Shown: piece by piece, positions 34,219 to 43,870 of the stretch
Layout of the letters: every line of letters begins with the position of its first letter
How positions within the stretch are numbered: position 1 is the stretch's first letter
Translations under genes and position numbers: made by a program
DNA from: Pedobacter planticolens
Lineage (GTDB): Bacteria; Bacteroidota; Bacteroidia; Sphingobacteriales; Sphingobacteriaceae
Direction: 5' to 3'
Length of the DNA: 64,000 nt
Assembly (NCBI RefSeq): GCF_014172375.1
Contig: NZ_WNXD01000001.1
Location: 1 to 64,000 of the forward strand
The notes under the pieces: model-generated
Databases searched by the model: none
What the model was told of the DNA's origin: nothing
Seen by the model: the letters and a program-made list of their open reading frames with translations, nothing else

Positions 34219-34809
34219 CTACAAACCTCTTTGCGATGTTACTTCTTTAACGTTCATCATTTTACGCAGGTTGCTCAGCGCATAACGCATACGGCCCAAA
34301 GCAGTATTGATGCTCACATCCGTTAAATCGGCAATTTCTTTAAAACTTAAATCTGCATAGTGGCGCATAATTAATACTTCTTTCTGCTCATCAGGTAAAA
34401 GATGAATCATTGCACGTAAATCGGTATGCGTTTGTTCGCGTAACATTCTATCTTCTGTACTTTCTTCTAAAATTTGCAAAAGATTAAGTACATCCGTGCC
34501 ATCAGCGCTGGTAATTACTGGTGCACGTTTTTCGCGACGGAAATAATCGATTACCAAGTTATGCGCAATACGCATCACCCATGGTAAAAATTTACCTTCT
34601 TCATTATATCTGCCGCTACGTAAGGTATTAATTACCTTAATAAAAGCATCTTGAAAAATATCTTCGGCTAAGTATTGGTCTTTTACCAATAAATAAATAG
34701 ATGTATATATTTTGGATTTGTGTCTGCGAAGTAACTCTTCTAAAACAGATTCTTCTCCGTTAAGATATAACTTCACCAAATCCTGATCACTGTATTGTTG
34801 TAATTTCAT
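34219..34809 (-). CDS. ECF-type RNA polymerase sigma factor
   Basis: This 196-residue sigma factor contains region 2 (about residues 20-90: LEELLRRHKSKIYTSIYLLVKDQYLAEDIFQDAFIKVI, then FLPWVMRIAHNLVIDYFRREKR). It also contains region 4 (about 130-180: LLPDEQKEVLIMRHYADLSFKEIADLTDVSINTALGRMRYAL). Region 3 is absent, as in ECF sigma factors. No anti-sigma gene is next to it. It is transcribed away from uvrA. The ending KEVTSQRGL is short. The regulon is unknown. Confidence 0.92.
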   Translation of the reverse strand: MKLQQYSDQDLVKLYLNGEESVLEELLRRHKSKIYTSIYLLVKDQYLAEDIFQDAFIKVINTLRSGRYNEEGKFLPWVMRIAHNLVIDYFRREKRAPVITSADGTDVLNLLQILEESTEDRMLREQTHTDLRAMIHLLPDEQKEVLIMRHYADLSFKEIADLTDVSINTALGRMRYALSNLRKMMNVKEVTSQRGL

Positions 34810-35010
34810 AGGAGTGCGTATACTAAAAACTCTTCTCTTTTATTGAATATTAAATAAATAAGTAGCTTTTTAATCTATAGCGTTTCTCCTTGTTTTTAAG
34901 ATGGTTATTTCTAACTGGTGTTAGTTACAATTCCAAATGACGGATTTTTTTTTGATAATCCAACAATAAATCTGTTAAAAAATGTAAAATTTTGTAAAAG
35001 CCATCTTATT

Positions 35011-35043
35011 TTTGATGCGGTTGAAACCAAAATTGTAATTTTG
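35011..35043 (+). promoter_or_regulatory. uvrA promoter (-33 TTTG, -7 TAATTTTG)
   Basis: TTTG at 35011-35014 and TAATTTTG at 35036-35043 are separated by 21 bases, the same spacing as at recA. The start codon follows 32 bases later. Confidence 0.8.
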
Positions 35044-35075
35044 AACTATATTAGCCATATTCTAGAAAGCGGTAC

Positions 35076-37877
35076 ATGAGCAAGGAAATAGAGAAAGATC
35101 CACACAAAAACATCATTATAAAAGGGGCAAGAGTTCACAATCTTAAAAACATTGATGTTGCCATTCCTAAAAACAAATTAGTTGTAATTACGGGTATGTC
35201 TGGCTCGGGCAAATCATCTTTAGCTTTTGATACGTTATATGCAGAAGGACAACGACGTTATGTAGAAAGTTTATCATCTTATGCTCGTCAGTTTATGGGC
35301 AGAATGAACAAACCCGATGTAGATTATATCAAAGGTATAGCACCAGCTATCGCGATAGAACAAAAAGTAATCACTTCTAATCCACGTTCTACAGTAGGTA
35401 CATCAACCGAGATTTACGATTATTTAAAACTGCTTTTCTCTAGAATAGGAATTACCTATTCGCCAATTTCTGGTGCAGTAGTTAAAAAAGATACGGTTAC
35501 CACAGTGGTGGATTTTATTATAGGTTTAGGAAATGATGCAGTTGCGACAATTTTCTGCCCATTGCATCCACATAATAATCGTTCTGTTAAAGAAGAACTA
35601 GCGGTATTGCTACAAAAAGGTTTTTTACGCGTTTACTTCAACGGTAAAATTGCGAAAATTGAAGATTTATTAGAAGATACTTCGATAAAAGATATTGAGC
35701 TAACAGATACCGAAACGATTCGGATTTTAATAGATAGGATTGTTGTGAACGAAGAGGAAGAAACCTTAAGTCGCATAGCGGATTCTGTACAAACTGCATT
35801 TTTTGAGGGTAAAGGCGATTGCTTTGTAGAATACGAAGGAAAACAAACTTTCTTTTGCGATCGTTTTGAATTAGATGGCGTTAAGTTTGAAGAACCAACC
35901 CCTAATTTCTTCAGTTTTAATAATCCATATGGTGCGTGTAAACGTTGCGAGGGTTATGGAAATGTAATCGGTATTGATGAAGATTTAGTAATTCCTGATA
36001 AGAGTAAAAGCTTATACGATAACGCGATTGCGCCTTGGCGTGGTGAAAAAATGGGCGAATGGTTAAAGAAATTTATTAAAAATGCTGATAAATTCGATTT
36101 CCCAATTCATCGCTCTTATAGCGAATTAACAGAAAAACAACAGCGTTTAATTTGGACAGGAAATAAATATTTTGCTGGTTTAGATGAATTTTTTAAAGAG
36201 TTAGAAGAGCAAACGTATAAAATACAATACCGCGTAATGTTATCGCGTTACCGCGGAAAAACGGTTTGCCCAGATTGTAAGGGAACTCGTTTACGTAAGG
36301 ATGCATCGTATGTGAAAATTAATGGAAAATCTATTTTAGATATGGTTTTAATGCCATTATCAACAATACTTCCATTTTTTGAAAAATTAGAATTATCAGA
36401 AACTGAAGTTAAAATCTCTAAACGTTTATTGGCTGAGGTTACGAGTCGGGTTTTATATTTGAATAATGTTGGTTTAGGCTATTTGACTCTAAATCGATTA
36501 TCTAACACACTTTCTGGAGGTGAAAGTCAGCGGATTAATTTGGCAACATCTTTAGGAAGTAGTTTAGTGGGTTCTATTTATGTTTTAGATGAACCGAGCA
36601 TTGGCTTGCATCCACGAGATACGCATAAACTAATTGAAGTTTTAGAATCATTAAGAAATGTTGGTAATACCGTTTTGGTGGTAGAACACGAAGAAGAAAT
36701 GATGAAAGCTGCGGATCATATTATTGATATTGGTCCAGAAGCAGGTACGCATGGCGGAAATTTAGTTTTTAGTGGTACGTACGATGAAATCATTAAAGAT
36801 AAAAATTCATTAACTGGTCGTTATTTAGCTGGGAAAGAAGAAATTGCTATTCCTGCAAAGCGACGCGAATGGAAAGATCACATCCTGATAAAAGGTGCTC
36901 GAGAAAATAACTTAAAAAACATCAATGTTAAATTTCCATTAGGAGTTTTTACATGTGTAAGCGGAGTTTCTGGTTCTGGGAAAACGAGTTTAGTGAAGAA
37001 AATCTTATATCCTGCTTTGCAGAAAGCCATTGGTAATTATGCTGGCGAACAAACTGGTACTTACGATGGTATTTTTGGTAACATCGATTTGGTGAGTGCA
37101 GTTGAAATGGTGGATCAAAATCCGATTGGGCGTTCTTCGCGTTCAAATCCAGTTACGTATGTAAAGGCTTGGGACGATATTAGAGCTTTATTTTCGGCTT
37201 TGCCAGCTTCTAAAGCAGGCGGATTAAAACCTGCTGCATTTTCTTTTAACGTGGAAGGAGGTCGTTGCGATACCTGTCAGGGTGAAGGTGAAGTGAAAAT
37301 AGAGATGCAGTTTATGGCTGATATTTATTTGCCTTGCGAAACCTGCGGAGGAAGAAGATTTAAACAACAAGTTTTAGATATCACGTATCAGGATAAAAAC
37401 GTTGCCGATATTTTAGATTTGACCATTGAACAAGCGGTAGATTTCTTTGCTAAAGAACCAAAAATCTTACATAAATTAAATCCTTTGGTAGATGTTGGTT
37501 TAGGCTATGTGCATTTGGGTCAATCGTCAAATACATTAAGTGGTGGTGAGGCACAGCGAATTAAGTTGGCATCCTTTTTAATTAAAGGGAACAACGCCCA
37601 TAAAACGGTTTTTATATTTGATGAACCAACAACTGGTTTGCATTTTCATGATATTAAAAAACTGTTAAAAGCATTAAATACTTTGATAGAACAAGGGAAT
37701 ACAATTTTAGTGATTGAACATAATATGGATATGATTAAATGTGCTGATTGGGTGATAGATATCGGTCCAGAAGGCGGTGATAAAGGCGGACACGTTGTGT
37801 TTGAAGGTAAACCCGAAGATTTGCAAAATGCTAAGGGTTCTTACACTGGTCAATTTTTAAAAGCACATTTGAAATAG
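35076..37877 (+). CDS. uvrA: Excinuclease ABC subunit UvrA
   Basis: UvrA is the damage-recognising ATPase of nucleotide excision repair and loads UvrB. The 933-residue protein has two ABC modules. The first has Walker A GMSGSGKS (residues 40-47) and signature LSGGESQRI. The second has Walker A GVSGSGKT and signature LSGGEAQRI. Zinc-binding CxxC pairs are present ([26 protein letters not shown] with CETCGGRRF). The length matches the family. A consensus promoter lies directly upstream. A LysE-family gene follows after 14 bases and is probably co-transcribed. Confidence 0.98.
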   Translation: MSKEIEKDPHKNIIIKGARVHNLKNIDVAIPKNKLVVITGMSGSGKSSLAFDTLYAEGQRRYVESLSSYARQFMGRMNKPDVDYIKGIAPAIAIEQKVITSNPRSTVGTSTEIYDYLKLLFSRIGITYSPISGAVVKKDTVTTVVDFIIGLGNDAVATIFCPLHPHNNRSVKEELAVLLQKGFLRVYFNGKIAKIEDLLEDTSIKDIELTDTETIRILIDRIVVNEEEETLSRIADSVQTAFFEGKGDCFVEYEGKQTFFCDRFELDGVKFEEPTPNFFSFNNPYGACKRCEGYGNVIGIDEDLVIPDKSKSLYDNAIAPWRGEKMGEWLKKFIKNADKFDFPIHRSYSELTEKQQRLIWTGNKYFAGLDEFFKELEEQTYKIQYRVMLSRYRGKTVCPDCKGTRLRKDASYVKINGKSILDMVLMPLSTILPFFEKLELSETEVKISKRLLAEVTSRVLYLNNVGLGYLTLNRLSNTLSGGESQRINLATSLGSSLVGSIYVLDEPSIGLHPRDTHKLIEVLESLRNVGNTVLVVEHEEEMMKAADHIIDIGPEAGTHGGNLVFSGTYDEIIKDKNSLTGRYLAGKEEIAIPAKRREWKDHILIKGARENNLKNINVKFPLGVFTCVSGVSGSGKTSLVKKILYPALQKAIGNYAGEQTGTYDGIFGNIDLVSAVEMVDQNPIGRSSRSNPVTYVKAWDDIRALFSALPASKAGGLKPAAFSFNVEGGRCDTCQGEGEVKIEMQFMADIYLPCETCGGRRFKQQVLDITYQDKNVADILDLTIEQAVDFFAKEPKILHKLNPLVDVGLGYVHLGQSSNTLSGGEAQRIKLASFLIKGNNAHKTVFIFDEPTTGLHFHDIKKLLKALNTLIEQGNTILVIEHNMDMIKCADWVIDIGPEGGDKGGHVVFEGKPEDLQNAKGSYTGQFLKAHLK

Positions 37878-37891
37878 TATCTTAGCAAACT

Positions 37892-38545
37892 ATGCTCTTC
37901 CTTACCTTACTTATAGGCATCGTATTAAATGCCATGGGCTATATCCCTCCAGGGAATATTAACCTTACTGTAGCGCAGTTGACCATTAATAAAGGCATGC
38001 GCCAAGCATTGTATTTTATACTTTCATTTTCTTGTGTAGAGGTGTTTTTTACCTTCGGGATGATGCGTTTCGCTCGTTGGGTATCAAGCGATGTTAACCT
38101 AGATGCCAACATTAGCGAGGTAAGATTAGGAACCTATGTAGATGCTTTTATGATTATGTTATTCATAGTGATGGGTACTATTACTTGGGTAAATCGTAAA
38201 AAAGTTCCTAAAACAAAAGCAGATGATAGAAGTAGAAAGGGTAGTGTATTTTATGGGATGTTATTGGGTGTTTTAAATCCTGTGCAAATTCCTTTTTGGT
38301 TGTTTTTTGGTAACTACGTAATTCTTCATGAATGGATTCGTACTGATTACTTATCATTGGTGATTTTTAGTTTCGGTTCTGGTATGGGTTCAGCTTTGGC
38401 TTTATATGGTTATGCTCACTTTGCTCGATATATTCAAGAGAAATTTGCATTGAGTAGTCATATTATTAATCGTTCTATTGCGCTGTTTTTGTTTGCGTTA
38501 GCACTTTATCTTATTATTAAACAGAGTTTAATTTATTTGGGATAA
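37892..38545 (+). CDS. LysE-family membrane transporter
   Basis: This 217-residue inner-membrane protein has about six hydrophobic helices. IPPGNINLTVAQLTINKGMRQALYFILSFSCVEVFF near the N-terminus is the LysE/RhtB pattern (PGP-like motif, then GxxxG-like helix). Such proteins export amino acids or related small molecules. The substrate is unknown. It starts 14 bases after uvrA. No terminator is obvious; the downstream 400 bases are repeats. Confidence 0.85.
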   Translation: MLFLTLLIGIVLNAMGYIPPGNINLTVAQLTINKGMRQALYFILSFSCVEVFFTFGMMRFARWVSSDVNLDANISEVRLGTYVDAFMIMLFIVMGTITWVNRKKVPKTKADDRSRKGSVFYGMLLGVLNPVQIPFWLFFGNYVILHEWIRTDYLSLVIFSFGSGMGSALALYGYAHFARYIQEKFALSSHIINRSIALFLFALALYLIIKQSLIYLG

Positions 38546-38571
38546 GGGTTGTTAAGGCGGTCGTCATCCTG

Positions 38572-38740
38572 AGCACTATTGTCTGCATGACCGTCATTGC
38601 GAGGAACGAAGCAATCTTTCTCGCTTTTGCAACTTCTTTTCTATTTAATCCGTTAAATTTTTTTTTGTGCGTTTTGTCATCCTGAGTTTGTCGAAGGACT
38701 TTTCTTTTTCCACGCTCGGGCTTGCCTCGGCTCTTGACAG
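38572..38740. repeat. Cluster of GTCAT-type interspersed repeat fragments
   Basis: GTCATCCTGAG occurs at 38572 and about 38676, and GTCATTGCGAGGAACGAAGC near 38593. The same families appear at 41495, 56405 and 56558. They probably derive from small mobile or palindromic elements. Confidence 0.6.
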
Positions 38741-39096
38741 CCGATGGGTCAAGTAACTTTTTCCTTGATGAAAAAGTAACCAACGAAATCAAGGCTTAGT
38801 ATCATTTTTTCGGTAGCATATATTGTTTTTTGTCCTCAAGAGCACTTCGTGGTTCTCGGATTAAGCTATTAAAACTTTATTAGCAACAAGCAGCAGGTTC
38901 GATGAAGGATCGAACTGGCTCATTGTTTTGGGTTGTGGTTTTTGAAAGTGTTTGCAGAAGTTTAAACAAGTTGGTTTATTTTTTTAATTGTTTGTTTGAG
39001 CTCATGGCGAAAAGCCATTCGGTTTAACTGCTTTCTCCTTCGGGATGCTACAAGGCCAGTCCTCGTTCTTGGGAATGGGTTGTTGTTTGGGAAAGG
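38741..39096 (+). repeat. Interspersed repeat element, copy A
   Basis: This copy holds an 82-bp core (38788-38869) that is identical, in reverse complement, to 56884-56965. Before it lies a CCTTGAT/ATCAAGG hairpin containing GAAAAAGTAAC. After the core follow a diverged middle part and a second conserved block (GGATGCTACAAGGCCAGTCC, then TCGTTCTTGGGAAT). Copy A has about 60 more bases in its middle than copy B. No gene is supported inside it. The 42-nt tandem array begins about 25 bases after it. Confidence 0.75.
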
Positions 39097-39122
39097 TTGT
39101 AAAGGAGTATAGCAAGAAACAA

Positions 39123-39448
39123 TTGACAATTGTTCGTTGTCATATGACATTGTTCTAAAAACAGTTGACATCGCAACAGAAACAGTTGAAGATTGTTCAT
39201 CTTCATATGAAGTTGTACCAAAAACAACTGAAGATTGTCTATCTTCATATGAAGTTGCGCCAAAAACAGTTGAAGATTGTTCATCTTCATATGAAGTTGT
39301 ACCAAAAACAGCTGAAGATTGTCTATCTTCATATGAAGTTGTACCAAAAACAGTTGAAGATTGTTCATCTTCATATGAAGTTGTACCAAAAACAGTTGAA
39401 GATTGTCCATCTTCATATGAAGATGGACCAAAAACAATTGACAATTAG
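39123..39448 (+). repeat. 42-nt tandem repeat array (two 21-nt halves per unit)
   Basis: Seven 42-nt units plus one 21-nt half unit (39165-39185) are arrayed without unique spacers. Units start at 39123, 39186, 39228, 39270, 39312, 39354 and 39396, followed by a partial end. The unit opens TTGAAGATTGTTCATCTTCA and ends CCAAAAACAG. Units 3 and 5 share a variant (CTGAAGATTGTCTATC), giving an 84-nt higher-order period. Each unit contains a hairpin (GAAGAT/ATCTTC) and the palindrome CTTCATATGAAG. CAATTGACAATT borders both ends. Frames stay open on both strands only because 42 is divisible by three. Confidence 0.9.
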
Positions 39449-39456
39449 CTACAATA

Positions 39457-39807
39457 CTATTTCATTACTTCTTTTATAAACTGCAATAAAACCATAGCGT
39501 GTGTATGATGCTTGTCTTTAGCAGCATATAGGAGGGTTACTTTCTTCTCTTTCTCAATTACTTCAATCAATTCATCCAATACCATTGAATGTTTTAATTC
39601 TTCGCGATACGCTTTACCAAATGCAGTCCATTTTTCGGGTTCATGGTTAAACCATTTTCTCAAATCGGTTGATGGAGCAGTTTCTTTCATCCACAAATCT
39701 ACATGGGCAGCTTCTTTGGTCATCCCTCTGGGCCATAAACGATCTATTAATATCCTATAACCATCATCTGTATGGTAAGGCTCATAAATGCGCTTCAATT
39801 TTATCAT
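39457..39807 (-). CDS. DUF488 family protein
   Basis: This 116-residue protein matches the short DUF488 group: KRIYEPYHTDDGYRILIDRLWPRGM at the N-terminus, RKWFNHEPEKWTAFGKAYREEL in the middle and VTLLYAAKDKHHTHAMVLLQFI at the C-terminus. The biochemical function of the family is not established. It starts 6 bases after the YdeI-like gene and is probably in one operon with it. The tandem array begins just past its stop codon, so the array may be transcribed in the antisense direction as its 3' region. Confidence 0.88.
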   Translation of the reverse strand: MIKLKRIYEPYHTDDGYRILIDRLWPRGMTKEAAHVDLWMKETAPSTDLRKWFNHEPEKWTAFGKAYREELKHSMVLDELIEVIEKEKKVTLLYAAKDKHHTHAMVLLQFIKEVMK

Positions 39808-39813
39808 GACAAT

Positions 39814-40410
39814 TTAACGCTGATATTTCCAGTTTAGCGATTTCCCTTCAGATAGCCATTCAATTGTTGTCGCCATACGTTTTATTCTGGTTGCTTCGGC
39901 TTTAGCAGTAGTTATCCATTCTAAATATTCTCTTCGGTGTGATGGACTAAAGCTTTCGAACTGTTGTTTTGCCTTTGGATTTTCATTCAATACACTTGCA
40001 AAGTCTGCAGGCATCGCAATTTCCGCCTTTGGCGTAATTACTTTCTTAACTTTTGTGCCTTCTTCATTCAGCTTTAATGCTTCTAAAATATACTCTGTAA
40101 GAATTTTGGTTTCAGGTATATCTTCTATCTTTTCTACTCTCCCCATTGTGCCCATCGCATCTTTTTCGAAAACCTGATAAGGATCTTTCATTAATGAAGC
40201 TTTCCAAAATCCAAATGCGCAATGTGCTTTAAAACTTGCCATTGAACACACAGTACCTTTATAATCGAAATGAGGGAAGCCCCATTTAATGGTTTCATTA
40301 ATTAATTGAGAGGCTTGGTGGATTGTATTTCTTAAATGTGTTAAAATGGGTTGTGCAAATGGTGCAGCTTTTGCGATGTAAGCATCTACCCGTTCATCGT
40401 ATTGTTTCAT
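39814..40410 (-). CDS. YdeI/OmpD-associated family protein with DUF1801-like domain
   Basis: The 198-residue cytosolic protein has an N-terminal DUF1801-like domain (about residues 10-115, with HLRNTIHQASQLINETIKWGFPHFDYKG). A C-terminal YdeI-type segment (about 135-198) carries FESFSPSHRREYLEWITTAKAEATRIKR, the family hallmark. Related proteins have been linked to antimicrobial-peptide resistance in other bacteria; whether this one acts so is unknown. It lies between the DUF2157 gene (12 bases upstream) and DUF488. Confidence 0.85.
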   Translation of the reverse strand: MKQYDERVDAYIAKAAPFAQPILTHLRNTIHQASQLINETIKWGFPHFDYKGTVCSMASFKAHCAFGFWKASLMKDPYQVFEKDAMGTMGRVEKIEDIPETKILTEYILEALKLNEEGTKVKKVITPKAEIAMPADFASVLNENPKAKQQFESFSPSHRREYLEWITTAKAEATRIKRMATTIEWLSEGKSLNWKYQR

Positions 40411-40422
40411 TTTTTGATGATT

Positions 40423-41463
40423 TTATTTCTTTGTAAACTCTACATTCCATATTTTTTCTGCCTTGCGACCAATTAACCAAAATGAAATGGCTAGTACAGA
40501 AAAGAATAATGCTTTGTGCCAACTATCCCAAAAATATTCGAAATAGCGACTATATAAATTTATAAATAAAAAGGTAATACCAACCTCTCGGGCAACTTCA
40601 TCGTGGTATTTTAAGCCTACAAAAATGCTAACCACACAAACAATTGCCGAAATTATAGCCCAATAAAATAAGCTAATTTGTTTAACGGTATACCAGCTTT
40701 CTAGAGTACCAAAATTGCCAAAAACAGAAAGTAGCCAGAGGGATATAAAAAGGTAAGCCATGCCACAGACGTAAGTGGTTGGGAAAAAGTACTGGAGATT
40801 TTTTTTCTGTTTTAGTAAATAAGAAGCTGCGGTAAGGATAAAGCCAAATAACACAAAGCGTAAGGGATAATTTAAACCGATAAAATAGCCACTCCAACGC
40901 GATAAATAGCCTGTCTCTGTGCCAAACCATGCTCCGAAAGAAAGTAAGGTAAATACCCAAATTAGCCTCGATTTAAATAAATAGGCTAGGCCTGCATAAA
41001 TAACTACCGATAGTAATATTAAAATAGAGAAATGGTTGCTGCCATTATTTAATGATTTTCCGAAGTAGGCAATGGCATTGGCAGTAAGCATTACAGCAGT
41101 AAAAACCAGCGCTTCATTGCTAAAAATTTGCTGCGGTTTAGTCTTTTTTCTTTTAAAACCTAGTATAAATAAACCAATTGCTGCCAAAGCAGAAAACAAA
41201 CTAATTAAACTGTTAGGCGTATTGTATAGCTTTTGAATGTAATTGAGTAAGGTTTTATCTATCAATAAAGCGCCTAAAGAAATAACACCACAAGCCATGG
41301 CAACCCAAAATGAATATTGCGCTAACCTACGCCAATCGAATACTTTAGCCTCATAACTTTGGCGTAATTTATTTGCGGTAGCCTCATTAAGTAAGTTTTC
41401 TTCTTCCCAATACTTAATTATTTCTTCCAAAAACTCACCTTTTTCTTGGTCTATTTTCTTCAT
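40423..41463 (-). CDS. DUF2157-type multi-pass membrane protein
   Basis: This 346-residue protein has an N-terminal soluble segment (about residues 1-45: FLEEIIKYWEEENLLNEATANKLRQSYE) and then about nine or ten membrane helices. The short N-terminal helical domain followed by many helices fits DUF2157/DUF4401-like proteins. Function unknown. It is the first gene of a likely three-gene minus-strand operon with the YdeI-like and DUF488 genes. Confidence 0.75.
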   Translation of the reverse strand: MKKIDQEKGEFLEEIIKYWEEENLLNEATANKLRQSYEAKVFDWRRLAQYSFWVAMACGVISLGALLIDKTLLNYIQKLYNTPNSLISLFSALAAIGLFILGFKRKKTKPQQIFSNEALVFTAVMLTANAIAYFGKSLNNGSNHFSILILLSVVIYAGLAYLFKSRLIWVFTLLSFGAWFGTETGYLSRWSGYFIGLNYPLRFVLFGFILTAASYLLKQKKNLQYFFPTTYVCGMAYLFISLWLLSVFGNFGTLESWYTVKQISLFYWAIISAIVCVVSIFVGLKYHDEVAREVGITFLFINLYSRYFEYFWDSWHKALFFSVLAISFWLIGRKAEKIWNVEFTKK

Positions 41464-41490
41464 CTTTTACTAAGATAAAACAATTTTAAG

Positions 41491-41599
41491 TTTTGTCATT
41501 CCGAGGAACGAGGAATCTCATTAATAGAAATGATATTGAAGATTTAACTTATAGAGATTCTTCGCTGCGCTCTGATCCGATAGCTATCGGATGACAAAA
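41491..41599. repeat. Terminal-inverted-repeat element of the GTCAT family
   Basis: The element opens TTTTGTCATTCCGAGGAACG and closes TCGGATGACAAAA, an inverted pair differing by one base. GAATCTC and GAGATTC form an inner inverted pair. A perfect 14-bp palindrome CCGATAGCTATCGG lies at 41577-41590. At 109 bases it looks like a small non-autonomous mobile element (MITE-like). It fills most of the gap between two minus-strand genes. Confidence 0.7.
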
Positions 41600-41604
41600 A
41601 CTTT

Positions 41605-43818
41605 TTACTTTAGCAAATCTGGGATGCGTTTATTATTTCCTACTATCCAGACAATGTCTTCGTTCTCAAATATTAAATTAGAATCTGGGTTTAAAATGCG
41701 TTCTCCATTTCTTTCTATACCAACGACCAAACCTTGCGTTTGTTCTCTAATACCAGAATTCCTAATCGTTTGTCCAAAAACAGGAGATTTACTGTTAATC
41801 ACAATTTTTTGCAAGGACATATCCTGCATAGGGATAGAAACTAAAGTTTCGTCTACAATTCCTTCAAATAATGGTTTAATATTTGCCAATTGATCATCCG
41901 TTCCAATAATCAATAATTTATCATAAGGATATAAACGTTCATCTCGACTTGGCGTTGAAATATTGATTTTACCTCTTTCTATCATGGCAATATTAACCCC
42001 GTATTGCTCTCTAATTTTTAAATCGACTAAGGTTTTTCCTACAAGTTCGGATTCTGGCGCAACGGTAATTTCGGTTAAGTGCGTATCCCAAGGTAAAATA
42101 TCTGGCGTTCTATTTTCTCTAGCATTTAAGTTTAGCATAAACCTAGTTTCCAATTTATTGTAAAACGATTGCAGTTTCCTAGAGAAGATAATCATGACCA
42201 ATATAACGAGTCCTAATGCTATTCCTGCTGCTATCGAAGTATCAAAAAACTCATACATTAAAAATCCGACAAAGAAAATTCCTAATAAAATTCTAAACAC
42301 TTCAATAGCAATTAATGGTCCTCTCGTATATTTTTTATTTAACCATAAGTGTGAGTAAGCAGTTTTTTGTATCCTTCTGATGGATAATGCCCATAAAAAG
42401 GGAGACATTAAAATAAAAGAGATAATTACGCTGATAATGGTTGCGTTTGAGCCGATATCTAACTGATTTGCTATGAAAGGATTTAAAAGCCTAGCTGCTA
42501 ATAAAATGATGGAAATGATAATAACCGAGTGGATTATAGTATTAAATATATACGATCGGAGTAAGATTTTCCAGTCACTGAGTGTGGTTATACCTTCGGT
42601 ACTAGAACTGTATCTCTCAATTCCATCCAACCATCTTTGCGGTAATCTTTTAGTTAAAAAGTTATAAAATGGCTCAGATAGTTTAATTAAATAAGGTGTG
42701 GTAAATGTGGTAATTGCTGCTGCGGCTACTGCGATAGGATATAGAAATTCGCTAGTTACTTTTAAACTTACACCCAAGGTGGCAATGATAAATGAGAACT
42801 CACCAATTTGAGCCAAACTCATGCCAGCTTGTACCGAAGTTTTAAGTGGTTGACCTGCTAATAAAGCTCCAAGAACGGTGAATAGAATTTTCCCGAAAAT
42901 AATAACTAACGTGATTAAAAAGATAGGCATTGCATATTCAATGAGTATACTTGGGTTGATCAACATACCAACAGAAACAAAAAATATAGCTGCAAATAAA
43001 TCTTTAACAGATTTTGTTAAATGTTCTATGCGTTCTGCCTGTGTAGTTTCTGCCAATATAGAGCCCATGATAAATGCACCCAATGCAGGAGAGAAACCAG
43101 CTTTATCCGCCAATAAAACCATGACTAAACATAAGGCTAATGAAACTACCAACATCGTTTCATCGTTCATTAGTTTTTTTGTGGCTTTTAAAAATGTAGG
43201 CACTAAAAATATCCCGCCTAAAAACCACAATACTAAAAAGAAACTTAGTTTAAGGATGGATTTAATCATTTCTGGGCCAGCAGATTGCTGACTAACTGCC
43301 ATTGTAGAAAACAGTACTAATAATAAAATGGCCACTAAATCTTCCACTATCAATACGCCAAATACTAACCCAGCAAACTTTTTATGTTTAATGCCGAGTT
43401 CTTCAAAGGCTTTAATGGTAATCATGGTAGATGAGATAGAAATAATCCCGCCAAGGAAAATGCTATCCATATTATTCCAGCCCATTGCTATACCAATTAG
43501 GTAACCACCAAGGATGATGAAAAGGACTTTAACGATGGCAGTAATTGATGCAGAGCCACCAACTTTTACCAATTTTTTAAAACTGAATTCGAGCCCAAGG
43601 CTAAATAAAAGGAAGATTACACCAATTTCGCCCCAAATTGTAATGCTTTTATGATCGCTAACGGTGGGAATAATGTTAATGTGTGGGCCAACTAGTAAAC
43701 CGGCTAAAATATAGCCCAATACCAATGGTTGTTTAATTTTTTTAAATAGGAGTGTAGTTACTCCAGCTGCGGCAAGGATAAGGCCTAAATCGGCAATTAA
43801 TACAGGTAAGTGAATCAT
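41605..43818 (-). CDS. CPA2-family cation:proton antiporter with two RCK_C domains
   Basis: The 737-residue inner-membrane protein has an N-terminal Na/H-exchanger domain of about 12 helices (residues 1-385; QPLVLGYILAGLLVGPH and LLADKAGFSPALGAFIMG are typical CPA2 segments). More helices follow between about 405 and 550. The C-terminus holds two RCK_C-like regulatory domains: about 575-655 (LTEITVAPESELVGKTLVDLKIREQYGV) and about 660-737 (SPVFGQTIRNSGIREQTQGLVVGIERNG). A nucleotide-binding RCK_N domain seems to be missing. It exchanges K+ or Na+ for protons. Confidence 0.92.
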   Translation of the reverse strand: MIHLPVLIADLGLILAAAGVTTLLFKKIKQPLVLGYILAGLLVGPHINIIPTVSDHKSITIWGEIGVIFLLFSLGLEFSFKKLVKVGGSASITAIVKVLFIILGGYLIGIAMGWNNMDSIFLGGIISISSTMITIKAFEELGIKHKKFAGLVFGVLIVEDLVAILLLVLFSTMAVSQQSAGPEMIKSILKLSFFLVLWFLGGIFLVPTFLKATKKLMNDETMLVVSLALCLVMVLLADKAGFSPALGAFIMGSILAETTQAERIEHLTKSVKDLFAAIFFVSVGMLINPSILIEYAMPIFLITLVIIFGKILFTVLGALLAGQPLKTSVQAGMSLAQIGEFSFIIATLGVSLKVTSEFLYPIAVAAAAITTFTTPYLIKLSEPFYNFLTKRLPQRWLDGIERYSSSTEGITTLSDWKILLRSYIFNTIIHSVIIISIILLAARLLNPFIANQLDIGSNATIISVIISFILMSPFLWALSIRRIQKTAYSHLWLNKKYTRGPLIAIEVFRILLGIFFVGFLMYEFFDTSIAAGIALGLVILVMIIFSRKLQSFYNKLETRFMLNLNARENRTPDILPWDTHLTEITVAPESELVGKTLVDLKIREQYGVNIAMIERGKINISTPSRDERLYPYDKLLIIGTDDQLANIKPLFEGIVDETLVSIPMQDMSLQKIVINSKSPVFGQTIRNSGIREQTQGLVVGIERNGERILNPDSNLIFENEDIVWIVGNNKRIPDLLK

Positions 43819-43870
43819 AAAGTATATTTTTTGTAATGAATAATTTTAATGCTGGTTTGAGCAAAAAGAA

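Noticed and set aside
39123..39448. CRISPR array
   Set aside because: Units are contiguous and near-identical with no unique spacers, and no cas gene is in the window.
38962..39479. Open frames of 103-160 codons on both strands across the 42-nt array
   Set aside because: The period is divisible by three and the unit lacks stops, so several frames stay open by necessity. No conserved start, signal or domain is seen.
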